A stretch of 64,000 nt of DNA from Acinetobacter lwoffii. GTDB lineage: Bacteria > Pseudomonadota > Gammaproteobacteria > Pseudomonadales > Moraxellaceae. The translations under genes and the position numbers were made by a program. Shown in pieces: positions 39,879-49,378 of the stretch (positions are counted from its first letter, which is position 1; each line of letters starts with the position of its first letter). The stretch spans positions 1 through 64,000 of the forward strand of contig NZ_JAMXXN010000015.1 of NCBI RefSeq assembly GCF_024129435.1, in the 5' to 3' direction. Below the pieces are notes generated by a model. The model did not search any database. It was given only the letters and a program-made list of their open reading frames with translations, and was not told where the DNA came from.

Positions 39879-40748
39879 ATGCAGTTGAATCGCGATACTA
39901 AAATTGCCTTTTTAGGTATGGGGCTGATGGGCACTCGCATGGCCACACGTCTGCTTCAAGCAGGTTTTCAGGTGGCAGTCTGGAACCGTACACCATCTGC
40001 CTGTGAGCCCTTGCTGGATCTAGGTGCAACTACGCTATCTTTAGATAAGATTACAGATTACCCGGTGATTCTGACCTGCCTGGCAGATGATCAGGCAGTG
40101 CAATCTGTTTTTGCTCAGATCGAACCGTATTTGGTTGCGGAGCAAGTGATTGTAGATTTCTCCAGCCTTTCAGTACAGCAAACCCAAATACTTGCTGCAC
40201 AAGCACAGGCTAAGAAAGTAACCTGGATTGACTCTCCGGTTTCAGGCGGTACAGTTGGAGCCGAACAAGGCAGTCTGGTGATTTTTGCCGGTGGTAATGC
40301 CGCGACTATTGAAAATCTTAATCCGATCTATGCAGTACTTTCACAACGCGTGACCCGCATGGGTGATACGGGTACCGGTCAGGCGACTAAAATCTGTAAT
40401 CAGCTAATTGTGGCTGCCAATAGCACCTTGATCGCAGAAGCGGTCGCCCTTGCTGGACTTGCCGGGGTGGATACACGTTTACTGGCGCCTGCGCTGGCGG
40501 GTGGTTTTGCCGACTCCAAGCCTTTTCAGATTCTGGCACCGCGTATGGCCACGCAAACTTTTGAACCGGTGCAATGGAAAGTACAGACCTTATCCAAGGA
40601 TCTGAATAATGCCGTGCAACTGGCACAAAGCTTTGACCTGGATGTTCCGGTGGCGACTCAAGCTTTAACGCAGTTACATGCTCATCAAGCCCAAGGCTTT
40701 GCCGAAGCAGATCTGGCTACTGTAATCCAGCAACTAAAACATTCATAA
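39879..40748 (+). CDS. NAD(P)-dependent beta-hydroxyacid dehydrogenase
   Basis: 289 residues. Rossmann GMGLMGTRMATRLLQAG (about 13-29), substrate motif DSPVSGGTVGAEQGSL and catalytic Lys in TKICNQLIVAAN are those of 3-hydroxyisobutyrate / tartronate-semialdehyde / threonate dehydrogenases. The following gene is a hydroxypyruvate-isomerase relative, a pairing known in glyoxylate and tetronate pathways. The exact substrate cannot be told from sequence. Confidence 0.88.
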   Translation: MQLNRDTKIAFLGMGLMGTRMATRLLQAGFQVAVWNRTPSACEPLLDLGATTLSLDKITDYPVILTCLADDQAVQSVFAQIEPYLVAEQVIVDFSSLSVQQTQILAAQAQAKKVTWIDSPVSGGTVGAEQGSLVIFAGGNAATIENLNPIYAVLSQRVTRMGDTGTGQATKICNQLIVAANSTLIAEAVALAGLAGVDTRLLAPALAGGFADSKPFQILAPRMATQTFEPVQWKVQTLSKDLNNAVQLAQSFDLDVPVATQALTQLHAHQAQGFAEADLATVIQQLKHS

Positions 40749-40787
40749 CGCTTGATTGATGCGGCCTTGAATATTGAAGAGAAAGAC

Positions 40788-41576
40788 ATGATTAAACTTG
40801 CCGTCAACCTGTCGATGATTTTTACCGAAGTGCCGCTGATCGAACGTTTCGCGCTGGCTCGTGCACAGGGCTTTAATCATGTGGAAATCCAGTTTCCTTA
40901 TGAACTTACGATTGGCCAGATTCAAAACCAGCTCAGCACCCATCAGCTAAACTTGTGCCTGATTAATGTGCCGGCAGGTGATTTAATGCAGGGCGGTCAT
41001 GGTCTGGCTGGCATTCCAGGACAGGAAATCGAGTTTCGTCATGCGGTTGAGCAGGCCATCCAGTATGCTACCGCATTGAATGTACCTCGGGTGAACATTC
41101 TGGCAGGAAAACAGCCTAGGGATTGTGATCTTTTACCCTGCCTGAATACGCTGGCGAGTAACCTAAAAATGGCCTGTTCAATGCTGCTTGAGCATCAAAT
41201 TGAACCGGTCTTCGAAATGATCAATGGCACCGATATGCCACGTTTTTTGATTCAAAATGTTGCCCAAGCCCAGGAAATGCTGGAAGCGGTACATCATCCG
41301 GCCTTAAAAATGCAGTACGACTGTTACCACATGGCAATGATGGGCGAAGATGTCTTAGAAACTTTGCAAGAAAATATTGCCTCGATTGGTCATATCCAAT
41401 TTGCGGATTGTCCGGGACGGCATCAACCCAATACGGGTTCAATTCAATATCATGATATATTTCAGTGGTTAAAACATAGTCAATATCAAGGTTATGTCGC
41501 TGCCGAGTATAAACCTAGCGGACATTCCAACGATTCCTTTGACTGGAAAGCTGAGTTCTTTCCGGAGCATGACTGA
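40788..41576 (+). CDS. Hydroxypyruvate isomerase family TIM-barrel protein (Hyi/OtnI-like)
   Basis: 262 residues from the ATG at 40788 (GAAGAG upstream). The motifs VFEMIN, QYDCYHMAMM, HIQFADCPGRHQPNTG and AAEYKPSG include the metal-binding Glu, Asp and His and the second Glu of the Hyi family. Members interconvert hydroxypyruvate and tartronate semialdehyde or 2-oxotetronate phosphates. It follows the dehydrogenase by 39 bases. Glyoxylate carboligase and kinase genes usually found with it are absent here. Confidence 0.86.
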   Translation: MIKLAVNLSMIFTEVPLIERFALARAQGFNHVEIQFPYELTIGQIQNQLSTHQLNLCLINVPAGDLMQGGHGLAGIPGQEIEFRHAVEQAIQYATALNVPRVNILAGKQPRDCDLLPCLNTLASNLKMACSMLLEHQIEPVFEMINGTDMPRFLIQNVAQAQEMLEAVHHPALKMQYDCYHMAMMGEDVLETLQENIASIGHIQFADCPGRHQPNTGSIQYHDIFQWLKHSQYQGYVAAEYKPSGHSNDSFDWKAEFFPEHD

Positions 41577-41593
41577 GTGGACTGCGGCTTCAT

Positions 41594-41622
41594 TTGAAAT
41601 TCAGGACTAAAACCGCTATATT
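41594..41622 (+). promoter_or_regulatory. Sigma-70 promoter of rsfS
   Basis: -35 TTGAAA (41594-41599), 17-base spacer, -10 TATATT (41617-41622), with the ATG at 41658. It gives rsfS its own transcript. Confidence 0.65.
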
Positions 41623-41657
41623 AGACCATGCATAATTGTTAGGAAATTACACTCCCC

Positions 41658-42065
41658 ATGAATTTAGAACCATCGCCCAGCGCTTCTAATTCTCACGATC
41701 TTACTATGAATTCAAATTCTCAAGCTGTACAGGACTGCTTAAAAGTCGTACATGCTGCACTTGAAGATGTAAAAGCAAAAGAAATTGTTGAGCTTGATGT
41801 CAGCGGTATCAGTAATGTGGCTGATGCTATGGTCATTGCAAGCGGTACATCGACACGTCACATCAAATCATTGGCCAATAACGTTGCTGAAGAAGCACGT
41901 AAAGCTGGCTTCCGCCCTCTTGGTATTGAAGGCGAACGTGATGCTGAATGGATCCTCATCGACCTTGGTTATGTGGTGGTTCATTGTATGCTGCCAACAG
42001 CGCGTAAATTCTATGACCTAGAAAGCTTATGGCGCAATCCTACAGATACTGACTCTGTAGCGTAA
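41658..42065 (+). CDS. rsfS: Ribosomal silencing factor RsfS
   Basis: 135 residues. RsfS binds L14 of the large subunit and blocks subunit joining when nutrients run low. Motifs DVSGISNVADAMVIASGTSTRH and GERDAEWILIDLGYVVVHCML are typical, as is the C-terminal YDLESLW. An internal ATG at 41706 is a possible alternative start. In many bacteria rsfS sits between nadD and rlmH; here it stands alone with its own promoter and terminator. Confidence 0.94.
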   Translation: MNLEPSPSASNSHDLTMNSNSQAVQDCLKVVHAALEDVKAKEIVELDVSGISNVADAMVIASGTSTRHIKSLANNVAEEARKAGFRPLGIEGERDAEWILIDLGYVVVHCMLPTARKFYDLESLWRNPTDTDSVA

Positions 42066-42078
42066 AAACCGAATATTC

Positions 42079-42109
42079 AAAAAAGCGACCTGTGTAGGTC
42101 GCTTTTTTA
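42079..42109 (+). terminator. Terminator of rsfS
   Basis: Perfect stem AGCGACC/GGTCGCT (42084-42090 with 42097-42103), six-base loop, T run. Confidence 0.88.
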
Positions 42110-42280
42110 TTGCCTGTTCATCTAACTTTATAAGCATTAATACAACTCAATCTGTTCGCTATTTTTTAATTTCCATCTTGTCTTATGCACCGATTTGATT
42201 GGTATTTTAGGATCAATTCATCATAAACATAGACGTTCGATGACCACTCAATCATCTTTTTTCCAAGATATAAAATAAAA

Positions 42281-42315
42281 AATCCCCCTTTATTAAAGGG
42301 GGACTTAGGGGGATT
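42281..42315 (-). repeat. Palindromic CCCCCTTT/AAAGGGGG repeat, copy 1 (also pntB terminator)
   Basis: On the minus strand: a first C5 box (AATCCCCCT), a second C5 box (CCCCCTTT), a short AT loop and AAAGGGGG, then a U-rich run (T6ATTTT). The second box forms a perfect 8-bp hairpin with the G5 box just after the pntB stop, so it can act as its terminator. The same element lies in the opposite orientation at 57625-57661. Confidence 0.75.
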
Positions 42316-42331
42316 CTAATGATTTAGATGA

Positions 42332-43777
42332 TTAGTGACCTGTACCATTAATGGCTTTGGTCATATCTTCCACCACTTTCTTGGCATCACCGAAGATCAT
42401 CATGGTCTTGTCATTATAGAACAAGTCATTGTCGAGACCTGCATAACCGGTTGCCATAGAACGCTTAATCACCATAATCGTACGTGCCTTATGCGCTTCC
42501 AGAATCGGCATACCATAAATTGGCGAGGTTGGATCATCTTTCGCCGCAGGGTTCACAACGTCGTTCGCACCAATCACTAGCACCACATCTGTTGCCGGGA
42601 AGTCCGAGTTGATCTCATCCATTTCCAGGATGTCTTCATACGGTACGTCCGCTTCAGCAAGTAGTACGTTCATATGACCTGGCATACGACCTGCTACAGG
42701 ATGAATCGCAAAACGAACCGTTACGCCCTGCTCTTTTAGCAAGTTAGCCAATTCTTTTACCGCATTTTGTGCACGGCCTTGCGCCATACCATAACCCGGT
42801 ACAATCACCACGCTGTCTGCATTTGACATCAGGAAGCCTGCATCATCTGCCGAGCCAGAACGGTGATTACGTTGAACCTGTTCACCTGCTCCTGCTGTCG
42901 GCGCAGCTGCACCGCCCATCGCACCGCCAAACAAAACGTTGATGATAGAACGGTTCATCGCTTTACACATGATGTAAGACAGAATCGCACCTGAAGAACC
43001 CACCAGTGAGCCTGCAACGATCAACATGTTGTTTTCTAGGGTAAAACCAATCCCCGCTGCTGCCCAACCCGAGAATGAGTTGAGTAGCGATACCACCACT
43101 GGCATATCACCGCCACCGACTGGTGCAATCCATACCCAGCCGAATGCCAGTGCAAGACCTGTCATTGCCCAGAACGAAGTCATATTACCCGTCAGGAAGA
43201 AGTGAATACCAAAACCTAACATTGCAATAAAGATAATCGCCTGAACCGGTTTCACCCATGCACCTGAAATGGTTTTTGCCCATTTCTTCGCGGCCAGTTT
43301 GCCGTAAGCAAAGACTGATGCAGTAAAGGTAATCGCACCCACGAAACAGCCCACAAACAGTTCAAATAAATGAACACGGCTCATTTCATGGAAATTGACA
43401 CCATTGGCAGCCAACAGGTCTGGACCAAGTTCAATCAGTTTGTTGTTGTGAATAATGGCAGCGACAGCAATCAAAACCGCAGCCAGACCTACCAATGAGT
43501 GCATCAACGCTACAGTTTCAGGCATCTGGGTCATTGGAACTGTACGTGCACGGGCAATACCCACGATTGCACCCAGCACCATTGCGCCAATGATCATCCA
43601 GACCACCGGATTCTCAGCTACAAAGAAGGTAGTCACGACCGCAATGGCCATCGCGATCATCCCGTAACGGTTACCGGCAATCGCAGTTTTAGGACCTGAT
43701 AAACCACGTAGCGTCAGGATAAAAAGAACGGCACCAATCAGGTAGAACCAATCCGCATATTCTCGAATCATTTCCAT
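42332..43777 (-). CDS. pntB: NAD(P) transhydrogenase subunit beta
   Basis: 481 residues. The N-terminal two thirds is membrane-embedded (about nine helices). The C-terminal domain III binds NADP(H): VIVPGYGMAQGRAQ (about 329-342), MPGHMNVLLAEA and GANDVVNP. With PntAA and PntAB it forms the proton-driven transhydrogenase of the inner membrane, reducing NADP+ with NADH. Three-base gap to pntAB. Confidence 0.95.
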   Translation of the reverse strand: MEMIREYADWFYLIGAVLFILTLRGLSGPKTAIAGNRYGMIAMAIAVVTTFFVAENPVVWMIIGAMVLGAIVGIARARTVPMTQMPETVALMHSLVGLAAVLIAVAAIIHNNKLIELGPDLLAANGVNFHEMSRVHLFELFVGCFVGAITFTASVFAYGKLAAKKWAKTISGAWVKPVQAIIFIAMLGFGIHFFLTGNMTSFWAMTGLALAFGWVWIAPVGGGDMPVVVSLLNSFSGWAAAGIGFTLENNMLIVAGSLVGSSGAILSYIMCKAMNRSIINVLFGGAMGGAAAPTAGAGEQVQRNHRSGSADDAGFLMSNADSVVIVPGYGMAQGRAQNAVKELANLLKEQGVTVRFAIHPVAGRMPGHMNVLLAEADVPYEDILEMDEINSDFPATDVVLVIGANDVVNPAAKDDPTSPIYGMPILEAHKARTIMVIKRSMATGYAGLDNDLFYNDKTMMIFGDAKKVVEDMTKAINGTGH

Positions 43778-43780
43778 GGA

Positions 43781-44104
43781 TTAACCCTCTTTTTTCTTTT
43801 GCTTAGGTTTAAACATTTCCAGCATACGAGCAGTCACGGCAAAGCCACCAAAAATGTTAATGCTCGCCAGGAATACTGCAATCGCGCCAAGTACGCTCAC
43901 CACGTTAATGGTCTGGAAATCCACACTACCTTCAACGCCGATCACCGGCAGACCAACGGTCTGAATCATCGCACCGACAATAATAATCGATGATAAGGCA
44001 TTGGTGACCGCCATCAACGGCGTATGCAATGCTGGTGTTACACCCCACACCACGTAGTAACCTACGAAAATGGCAAGGACAAAAATCGTAATTGTTTCAA
44101 CCAT
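43781..44104 (-). CDS. pntAB: NAD(P) transhydrogenase subunit alpha, membrane part
   Basis: 107 residues with three or four membrane helices ([20 protein letters not shown] and later segments). It equals the C-terminal domain II part of fused PntA in E. coli. Here it is a separate gene, as in Pseudomonas and Acinetobacter. Confidence 0.92.
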   Translation of the reverse strand: MVETITIFVLAIFVGYYVVWGVTPALHTPLMAVTNALSSIIIVGAMIQTVGLPVIGVEGSVDFQTINVVSVLGAIAVFLASINIFGGFAVTARMLEMFKPKQKKKEG

Positions 44105-44115
44105 GAGTCTTCTCC

Positions 44116-45243
44116 TTAACCACGTTTCAGCAGCACTTGGCCGCCATGAGTGACAAGTAGGGCTTTTTGAATTTCTTCTTCTTGATTCAGGACAAAATTC
44201 TTGTCTGCATCAAATAATGTTTCCACGAAGTTAAATACGTTACGAGCGTATAAAGCAGAGGCTTCAGTTGATACAGTCGACGGAATATTTGGAATGCCGA
44301 GAATTTTAACGCCGTTGTCGGTATAGACTGTTTCACCACATTTTGAACCTTCGACGTTACCGCCAGATTCTACTGCCATGTCCAGAATTACTGAACCGGG
44401 TTTCATTTTCGCAACTGTTTCAGCACGGATTAAACGCGGTGCATCACGGCCCGGTAAAAGCGCTGTGGTAATCACGATGTCAGCATTTGATACCGCTTTA
44501 TCAACAATTGCCGCCTGATCGCGAATGTATTCTTCACCCGGCATCCAGCCATAACCATTTTTGGCAGCATCAGCCGCTTTTTGCTGCTCTTCAGCAGACA
44601 TCGGTACGTCTAGCCATTTACCACCTAAAGATTCAACCTGATCTTTGGCAGTTGGACGCAAGTCCGTGGCTTCAACGATGGCACCTAAACGTTTTGCTGT
44701 TGCAATCGCTTGCAGACCCGCTACGCCGACCCCCATGATCACCACACGAGCCGGTTTAACCGTACCCGCAGCAGTCATCAGCATCGGGAACATGCGCTGG
44801 TATTCAGCCGCAGCCAAAAGCACCGACTTGTAACCTGCAAGGTTGGCTTGAGAAGACAAGACATCCATGTTCTGCGCACGAGACAAGGTTCGTGGCAAAA
44901 GTTCCAATGCAAATGCAGACACGTTTTGTGCCGCGAATTGGTCAAGCTCAGTATTACGGTAAGGATCAAACATTGCCACGATAGTGGTATTCGGGTTGAG
45001 TTTTTGAATTTCATCACCTTTCGGTGCACGAACTTTTAAAATCAACTGACTGCCAGTATAGGCATCATCCGTAATTTTGGCACCAACTTGTTCATAGGCA
45101 CTATCGATATAGGCAGCTTTAACCCCTGCACCACGTTCGATAATCACGCTATGTCCTGCGCTGATCAATTTCTTTACTGTCTCTGGCGTCGCAGCGACGC
45201 GATTTTCACCGACAACAGTTTCGGCTGGAATTCCGATCTGCAT
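44116..45243 (-). CDS. pntAA: NAD(P) transhydrogenase subunit alpha, soluble NAD-binding part
   Basis: 375 residues, domain [21 protein letters not shown] at the start, [17 protein letters not shown] and the NAD site [22 protein letters not shown] (about 168-189) are typical of alanine dehydrogenase/PntA proteins. First gene of pntAA-pntAB-pntB, with eleven bases to pntAB. Confidence 0.95.
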   Translation of the reverse strand: MQIGIPAETVVGENRVAATPETVKKLISAGHSVIIERGAGVKAAYIDSAYEQVGAKITDDAYTGSQLILKVRAPKGDEIQKLNPNTTIVAMFDPYRNTELDQFAAQNVSAFALELLPRTLSRAQNMDVLSSQANLAGYKSVLLAAAEYQRMFPMLMTAAGTVKPARVVIMGVGVAGLQAIATAKRLGAIVEATDLRPTAKDQVESLGGKWLDVPMSAEEQQKAADAAKNGYGWMPGEEYIRDQAAIVDKAVSNADIVITTALLPGRDAPRLIRAETVAKMKPGSVILDMAVESGGNVEGSKCGETVYTDNGVKILGIPNIPSTVSTEASALYARNVFNFVETLFDADKNFVLNQEEEIQKALLVTHGGQVLLKRG

Positions 45244-46226
45244 GAGCGTTCCTCAAGCTAATTTTTCTTAAGTAAACATCGCCTAAACGATGCTTCCCCT
45301 CAGGATGTGTTCTTGTTGAATTTTTGGATTCTAATCAAACTGTTTGAAATTACCACCTACTATTTATTTAATAAATACCTATATTTTGAACTGATGATTC
45401 ATAAAAATGATGCTGCAATAGCACATTTATTTAATTCTCTAGCTATTCATATTCGATGCTTTTATAAACGATATTCATTCCACTGAATGAAATATCCAGA
45501 TTTTGCTGGCGTAAATAAGCGCGAATTTCTGATTTATTTTGTTACATTGATGATTCTGACAATGATTGCTGTATTTCTTGATTCAGAAGCAGACTTTCAA
45601 TTTCTCTAGTCCCTATAGATAGCGGCACTTTAGCTGCGTCGTTTTTTTTAGTTTTGACTTTTTTGACAGATTTAGTACTCAAGCAAGAGCACTGTTTTTA
45701 GATGTTAAAATCGTATTTTATGAAATGATAGAATTTGTTTTGAGCAGATCTTCATCAGACAGAATTGATAGATCTGACAAAAAGTAATCGCCAAAATTTT
45801 ATAAGACCCAAGTCTCAAACAGTCAGATAAAGGGTAGAAAAAAACCTTGCGTACTATTTATTATATTAATGTACTGAACTTGATTCAAAATGGGAAATCC
45901 CATTTTTGCACCAAATTTGCGCAATAAAATAGAGTAAATATTCCACTTTTTTGACCTCAGTGCTCTTTTTTATTGTTTTTACTTTAAGCTGCGCTTTAAT
46001 GAAGCAACCCCATCATTAAAAGATAAAAAATTCTGTAAATATTCACTCATACTTTCTATTTGAAATTGCACTTCTTTCATTAAGCTGCCTGAGTTCTAAC
46101 AATTTTCAATGCTGGCAATATTTCTCTACTTTTAAAGCAAGAACTTCTGGCCTATAGTGCCCTCAATTTGAACATTATTCTCATTCCTCATTTAAGTTCT
46201 TCCGGTCTGAATACAAGGTTAGCCCT
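45244..46226. other. Largest gap, about 980 bases
   Basis: An AT-rich stretch between divergent pntAA and the MFS gene. It includes a possible broken short gene (45443-45682, minus), a small CATCG..CGATG palindrome near 45270 and a Fur-box-like site (about 46170-46187) upstream of the MFS gene. No RNA gene or intact larger frame was found. Confidence 0.5.
45443..45682 (-). pseudogene. Possible short gene interrupted by one stop codon
   Basis: Minus frame from a TTG at 45682 encodes 46 residues (Lys/Ser-rich start, then IGTREIESLLLNQEIQQSL) up to TAA at 45542-45544. The same frame continues for 32 more codons, including SEIRAYLRQQNLDISF, to TAG at 45443. One changed base (for example CAA to TAA) would explain the split, giving a protein of about 79 residues. 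No good ribosome site is seen. Low confidence; AT-rich DNA can give such frames by chance. Confidence 0.25.
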
Positions 46227-47414
46227 ATGCACACGCCCCTCGATATTAGTCAAAATAAGCCCTTATTATGGCTGATGGCGATTGCATGCGGCTTATGTGC
46301 CGGTGCGAACTATTATTGCCAGCCGCTGATTTCATCGATTCAGCAGTATTATCAGGTACCTGAATCACAAGTGGCGCTTACTGTCACTTTTGCTCAAATC
46401 TCTTATGCCCTGGGCCTGCTTTTTATTGTGCCTTTAGGGGACATGCTGAATAAAACCAAACTGATCCCTTTCCTCATGCTGGGTGCAGCAGCAGGTTTAT
46501 TTATTTGTGCCAGTGCAGTGAATCTGCCAATGCTCTGGGTCGGCACTATCATTGCCGGACTGTTTTCCGTAGCTGCACAGATTCTGATTCCCTTGGCCAC
46601 CATGGCGGTCAAACCGGAAAAAACTGGAGAAGTGGTGGGCTTCCTGATGAGCGGATTACTGGTTGGCATTCTACTTTCGACCAGTATTGCCGGATTACTT
46701 TCCGACCTGTTTCACTGGAAAATGATTTATATCCTCAGTGGCATAAGCATGTTGGCCTTAAGTTTTTATTTGAGAGGAAAACTACCGAGCCTGCCACGTC
46801 TGAGAATCAGCTATACAGCGATTTTTAAATCTATGGGGATATTACTCAAGCAGGAACCACGACTGGTTTTGCGTTCACTTACAGGCGCCTGTGCTTTTGC
46901 TGCCATGAGTATGTTGTTCTCCACCATAGCTCTACTGTTGACGCAGGAACCTTTTCAGCTTTCTGATGTCATGGTCGGACTGGTCACGCTGGTGGGTGTA
47001 TTTGGCGCACTTTCCACGCAGTTCATTGGCAAATGGGCCGATCGTGGCCATATCAAAACACTGAGCTGGATCGGTTGTTCTATCCTGATGGGAAGCTGGC
47101 TGTTTTTATATTTTGGTGCGGTATCCTTGCTCAGTTATATTCTGGGTTATGGACTGATAAATCTGGGGCTCGCGATTACGCACAGCTGTAACCAGAACGT
47201 GATTTTCCGCCTGCGCCCGGATGCCAAATCACGGGTCAATTCACTGTATATGACCTTGTATTTTATAGGCGGTGCCTGTGGTTCAGCCTTAGGGGTTTAT
47301 GCTTGGCATCACGGGGGCTGGAGCATGACCTGTATGACAGGACTTGGGCTAGCTTTGTGCGCTACCTTGTTCGCCCTGCTGGATCAATGGCATCAGGCCC
47401 GCATAACTGCATAA
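46227..47414 (+). CDS. Major facilitator superfamily transporter
   Basis: 395 residues, twelve predicted membrane helices. The MFS loop motif appears as GDMLNKTKLIP between helices 2 and 3 and again as GKWADRGHIKTLS between helices 8 and 9, with RPDAKSRVNSLYMTLYFIGGACG near helix 11. It resembles drug or sugar efflux carriers of the YnfM/AraJ group. Substrate unknown. It is monocistronic, with a possible Fur-type site upstream. Confidence 0.86.
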   Translation: MHTPLDISQNKPLLWLMAIACGLCAGANYYCQPLISSIQQYYQVPESQVALTVTFAQISYALGLLFIVPLGDMLNKTKLIPFLMLGAAAGLFICASAVNLPMLWVGTIIAGLFSVAAQILIPLATMAVKPEKTGEVVGFLMSGLLVGILLSTSIAGLLSDLFHWKMIYILSGISMLALSFYLRGKLPSLPRLRISYTAIFKSMGILLKQEPRLVLRSLTGACAFAAMSMLFSTIALLLTQEPFQLSDVMVGLVTLVGVFGALSTQFIGKWADRGHIKTLSWIGCSILMGSWLFLYFGAVSLLSYILGYGLINLGLAITHSCNQNVIFRLRPDAKSRVNSLYMTLYFIGGACGSALGVYAWHHGGWSMTCMTGLGLALCATLFALLDQWHQARITA

Positions 47415-47429
47415 GTATTTTGACTATAT

Positions 47430-48074
47430 CTAGCTGACTTGCACCGCCGGATAATAAGGCTTATTCAGATCAAGAGTTTGTGAGTTTTCTAATAAAATAC
47501 AGATAAAAACCGGCAATAAGGCTGCCAGAATTCGGCAGCTCTCCTCTAATGATTTATAATTCAGCGAGCTGTGATACGTGGCGCCACCCTGCATTATCTG
47601 ATGGTGCAAGGTAGATAAACGCTGAAATATTCCAGCTAAAATTTCAACAGAATTTCGTTCTTTTAAAGCATTCTCTATATTCTGTTTCTGTGTTTCCAAG
47701 TCAACCTGACAGCTTTCCAGGCTAATTTTCTGATGACGATAATCCCAAAAGCTTTGTTCCACATAGGGATTGGCCAAAAGTGAGCAGATCGGCTGGCTGT
47801 ATTTTTCCCAAAGAATATGATTAATTTTCTGATCCAGATCCTTTTGGCAGAGTGTTTCCAGAAACTGCTGCAGCTTGCTTTGATCTTGAACTAGATCACT
47901 CTCATCTGCATAAATCGCCTGAAAGCTGATCCACAGGCTGATAAACTTAAAATCCAGATCCTGATCCAGATCTAGCGATTTTTTAAACCAGCCTAAGCCC
48001 CGATGAATTCTTAAATTAAAATGTGCCGAATTTTGTGCTTTATGGCTTTTATAAATTTCCTCCAATAACAACAT
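47430..48074 (-). CDS. HEPN-like protein with substituted catalytic motif
   Basis: 214 residues from the ATG at 48074, chosen for the AAGGAG seven bases before it rather than an upstream in-frame start. Mostly helical. FKFISLWISFQAIYADESD (about 43-60) and QRLSTLHHQIMQGGATYHSSLN with LEESCRILAALLPVFICIL (about 151-193) match my memory of a HEPN-type family whose core is RNQxxHGGATW. In this protein the Arg and His of that core are His157 and Gln162. HEPN proteins are often RNases in toxin or defence systems; this copy may be inactive. No partner gene (MNT nucleotidyltransferase or other antitoxin) is adjacent. Confidence 0.6.
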   Translation of the reverse strand: MLLLEEIYKSHKAQNSAHFNLRIHRGLGWFKKSLDLDQDLDFKFISLWISFQAIYADESDLVQDQSKLQQFLETLCQKDLDQKINHILWEKYSQPICSLLANPYVEQSFWDYRHQKISLESCQVDLETQKQNIENALKERNSVEILAGIFQRLSTLHHQIMQGGATYHSSLNYKSLEESCRILAALLPVFICILLENSQTLDLNKPYYPAVQVS

Positions 48075-48348
48075 GATTATTCTCCTTATTTCTAAAATTT
48101 TTATCTTCATCTTTCTCCTATCAAAATATACCATTCCAACCTGACTGGGAATTCCAATTTTATTTCTTGTTTCATTCCCTGGATTTACCGGGCTAGCTCA
48201 AGTTCGCCGGGTGGTTTTTCTGATTTTATGCTAGTATTACGCCCTCTTTTTGCGACGTCAGCCGATCCAGTTTAAGCCAAAAACCAATAGCTGAGTGATC
48301 GCATGAATTGCTTCTTCTTTCTTCCATTTCGTTAAGGCGTGATTTTGA

Positions 48349-49374
48349 ATGACTGATCTGACCACCATTGAAAATAAACTTCAACCACGAATCAGTGTTG
48401 CGCCGATGATGGATTGGACTACCAAAGACTATCGTTTCTTTGCACGTCTTTTTAACCCGAATGTGATTATGTACACCGAAATGGTTACTACGGGTGCAAT
48501 CATTTACGGTGATGCCAAACGTCATTTGGACTTTAATACGGAAGAACAGCCAATCGTGTTGCAACTCGGTGGCTCAAATCCAAAAGATCTCGCCACTTGT
48601 ACCAAGATGGCACAGGACTGGGGCTATAACGAAGTCAATTTAAATGTAGGCTGCCCAAGTGACCGGGTACAAAATAATAAAATTGGGGCCTGTCTGATGG
48701 CGGAGCCTGATCTAGTCGCAGAATGTATTGCTGAAATGCGTCATGCGGTGGATATTCCAGTGACCGTAAAACACCGGATCGGAATTGATGATATGCAATC
48801 TTATGAAGAGATGCTGCATTTTGTCGATACCGTGGCCAAAACCGGCTGCAATAATTTTATCGTGCATGCGCGGATTGCCTTATTAAAAGGTCTATCACCT
48901 AAAGAAAACCGCGACGTGCCACCCCTACGTTATGAAGATGTCTACCGTTTAAAACAGGATCGTCCTGATCTGCTCATCGAGATCAACGGCGGAATTAAAA
49001 CCTATGCCGAAACGCTGGAACATCTCAAACATGTGGATGGGGTGATGATTGGCCGCGAAGCCTATCATAATCCTTACTTACTGGCTGAACTGGGCCAACT
49101 GTGGAATCTGGATGCACCAGACCGTTTTGACATCATGCAACAGATGCTACCTTATATTGCTCATCGCATCGCCGAAGGTGCACCTTTATCCATTATTACC
49201 CGTCATATTTTGGGACTATTCCAGAACTTGCCGGGTGCACGTAAATGGCGTCAGGCTTTAAGCGGTGGTAATGCCAAAACCTTGAAAGATGTAGAAACTG
49301 CACTCTTTAATATTCAGGAAGCGATGCAGCGTACCGAAGATTATGTTCGAGAACATCAACAAGTTGAATCCTAA
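48349..49374 (+). CDS. dusA: tRNA-dihydrouridine(20/20a) synthase
   Basis: 341 residues, FMN enzyme reducing uridine 20/20a in the tRNA D-loop with NADPH. VAPMMDWTTKDYRFF at the start, NVGCPSDRVQ with the catalytic Cys, VTVKHRIGIDD and the DusA-specific LKGLSPKENRDVPPL are all present. TIM barrel followed by a helical tRNA-binding end. Own terminator. Confidence 0.95.
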   Translation: MTDLTTIENKLQPRISVAPMMDWTTKDYRFFARLFNPNVIMYTEMVTTGAIIYGDAKRHLDFNTEEQPIVLQLGGSNPKDLATCTKMAQDWGYNEVNLNVGCPSDRVQNNKIGACLMAEPDLVAECIAEMRHAVDIPVTVKHRIGIDDMQSYEEMLHFVDTVAKTGCNNFIVHARIALLKGLSPKENRDVPPLRYEDVYRLKQDRPDLLIEINGGIKTYAETLEHLKHVDGVMIGREAYHNPYLLAELGQLWNLDAPDRFDIMQQMLPYIAHRIAEGAPLSIITRHILGLFQNLPGARKWRQALSGGNAKTLKDVETALFNIQEAMQRTEDYVREHQQVES

Positions 49375-49378
49375 ACAC

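Noticed and set aside
47430-48074. HEPN/MNT toxin-antitoxin pair
   Set aside because: No nucleotidyltransferase or other small antitoxin-like gene is adjacent, and the catalytic motif is substituted.
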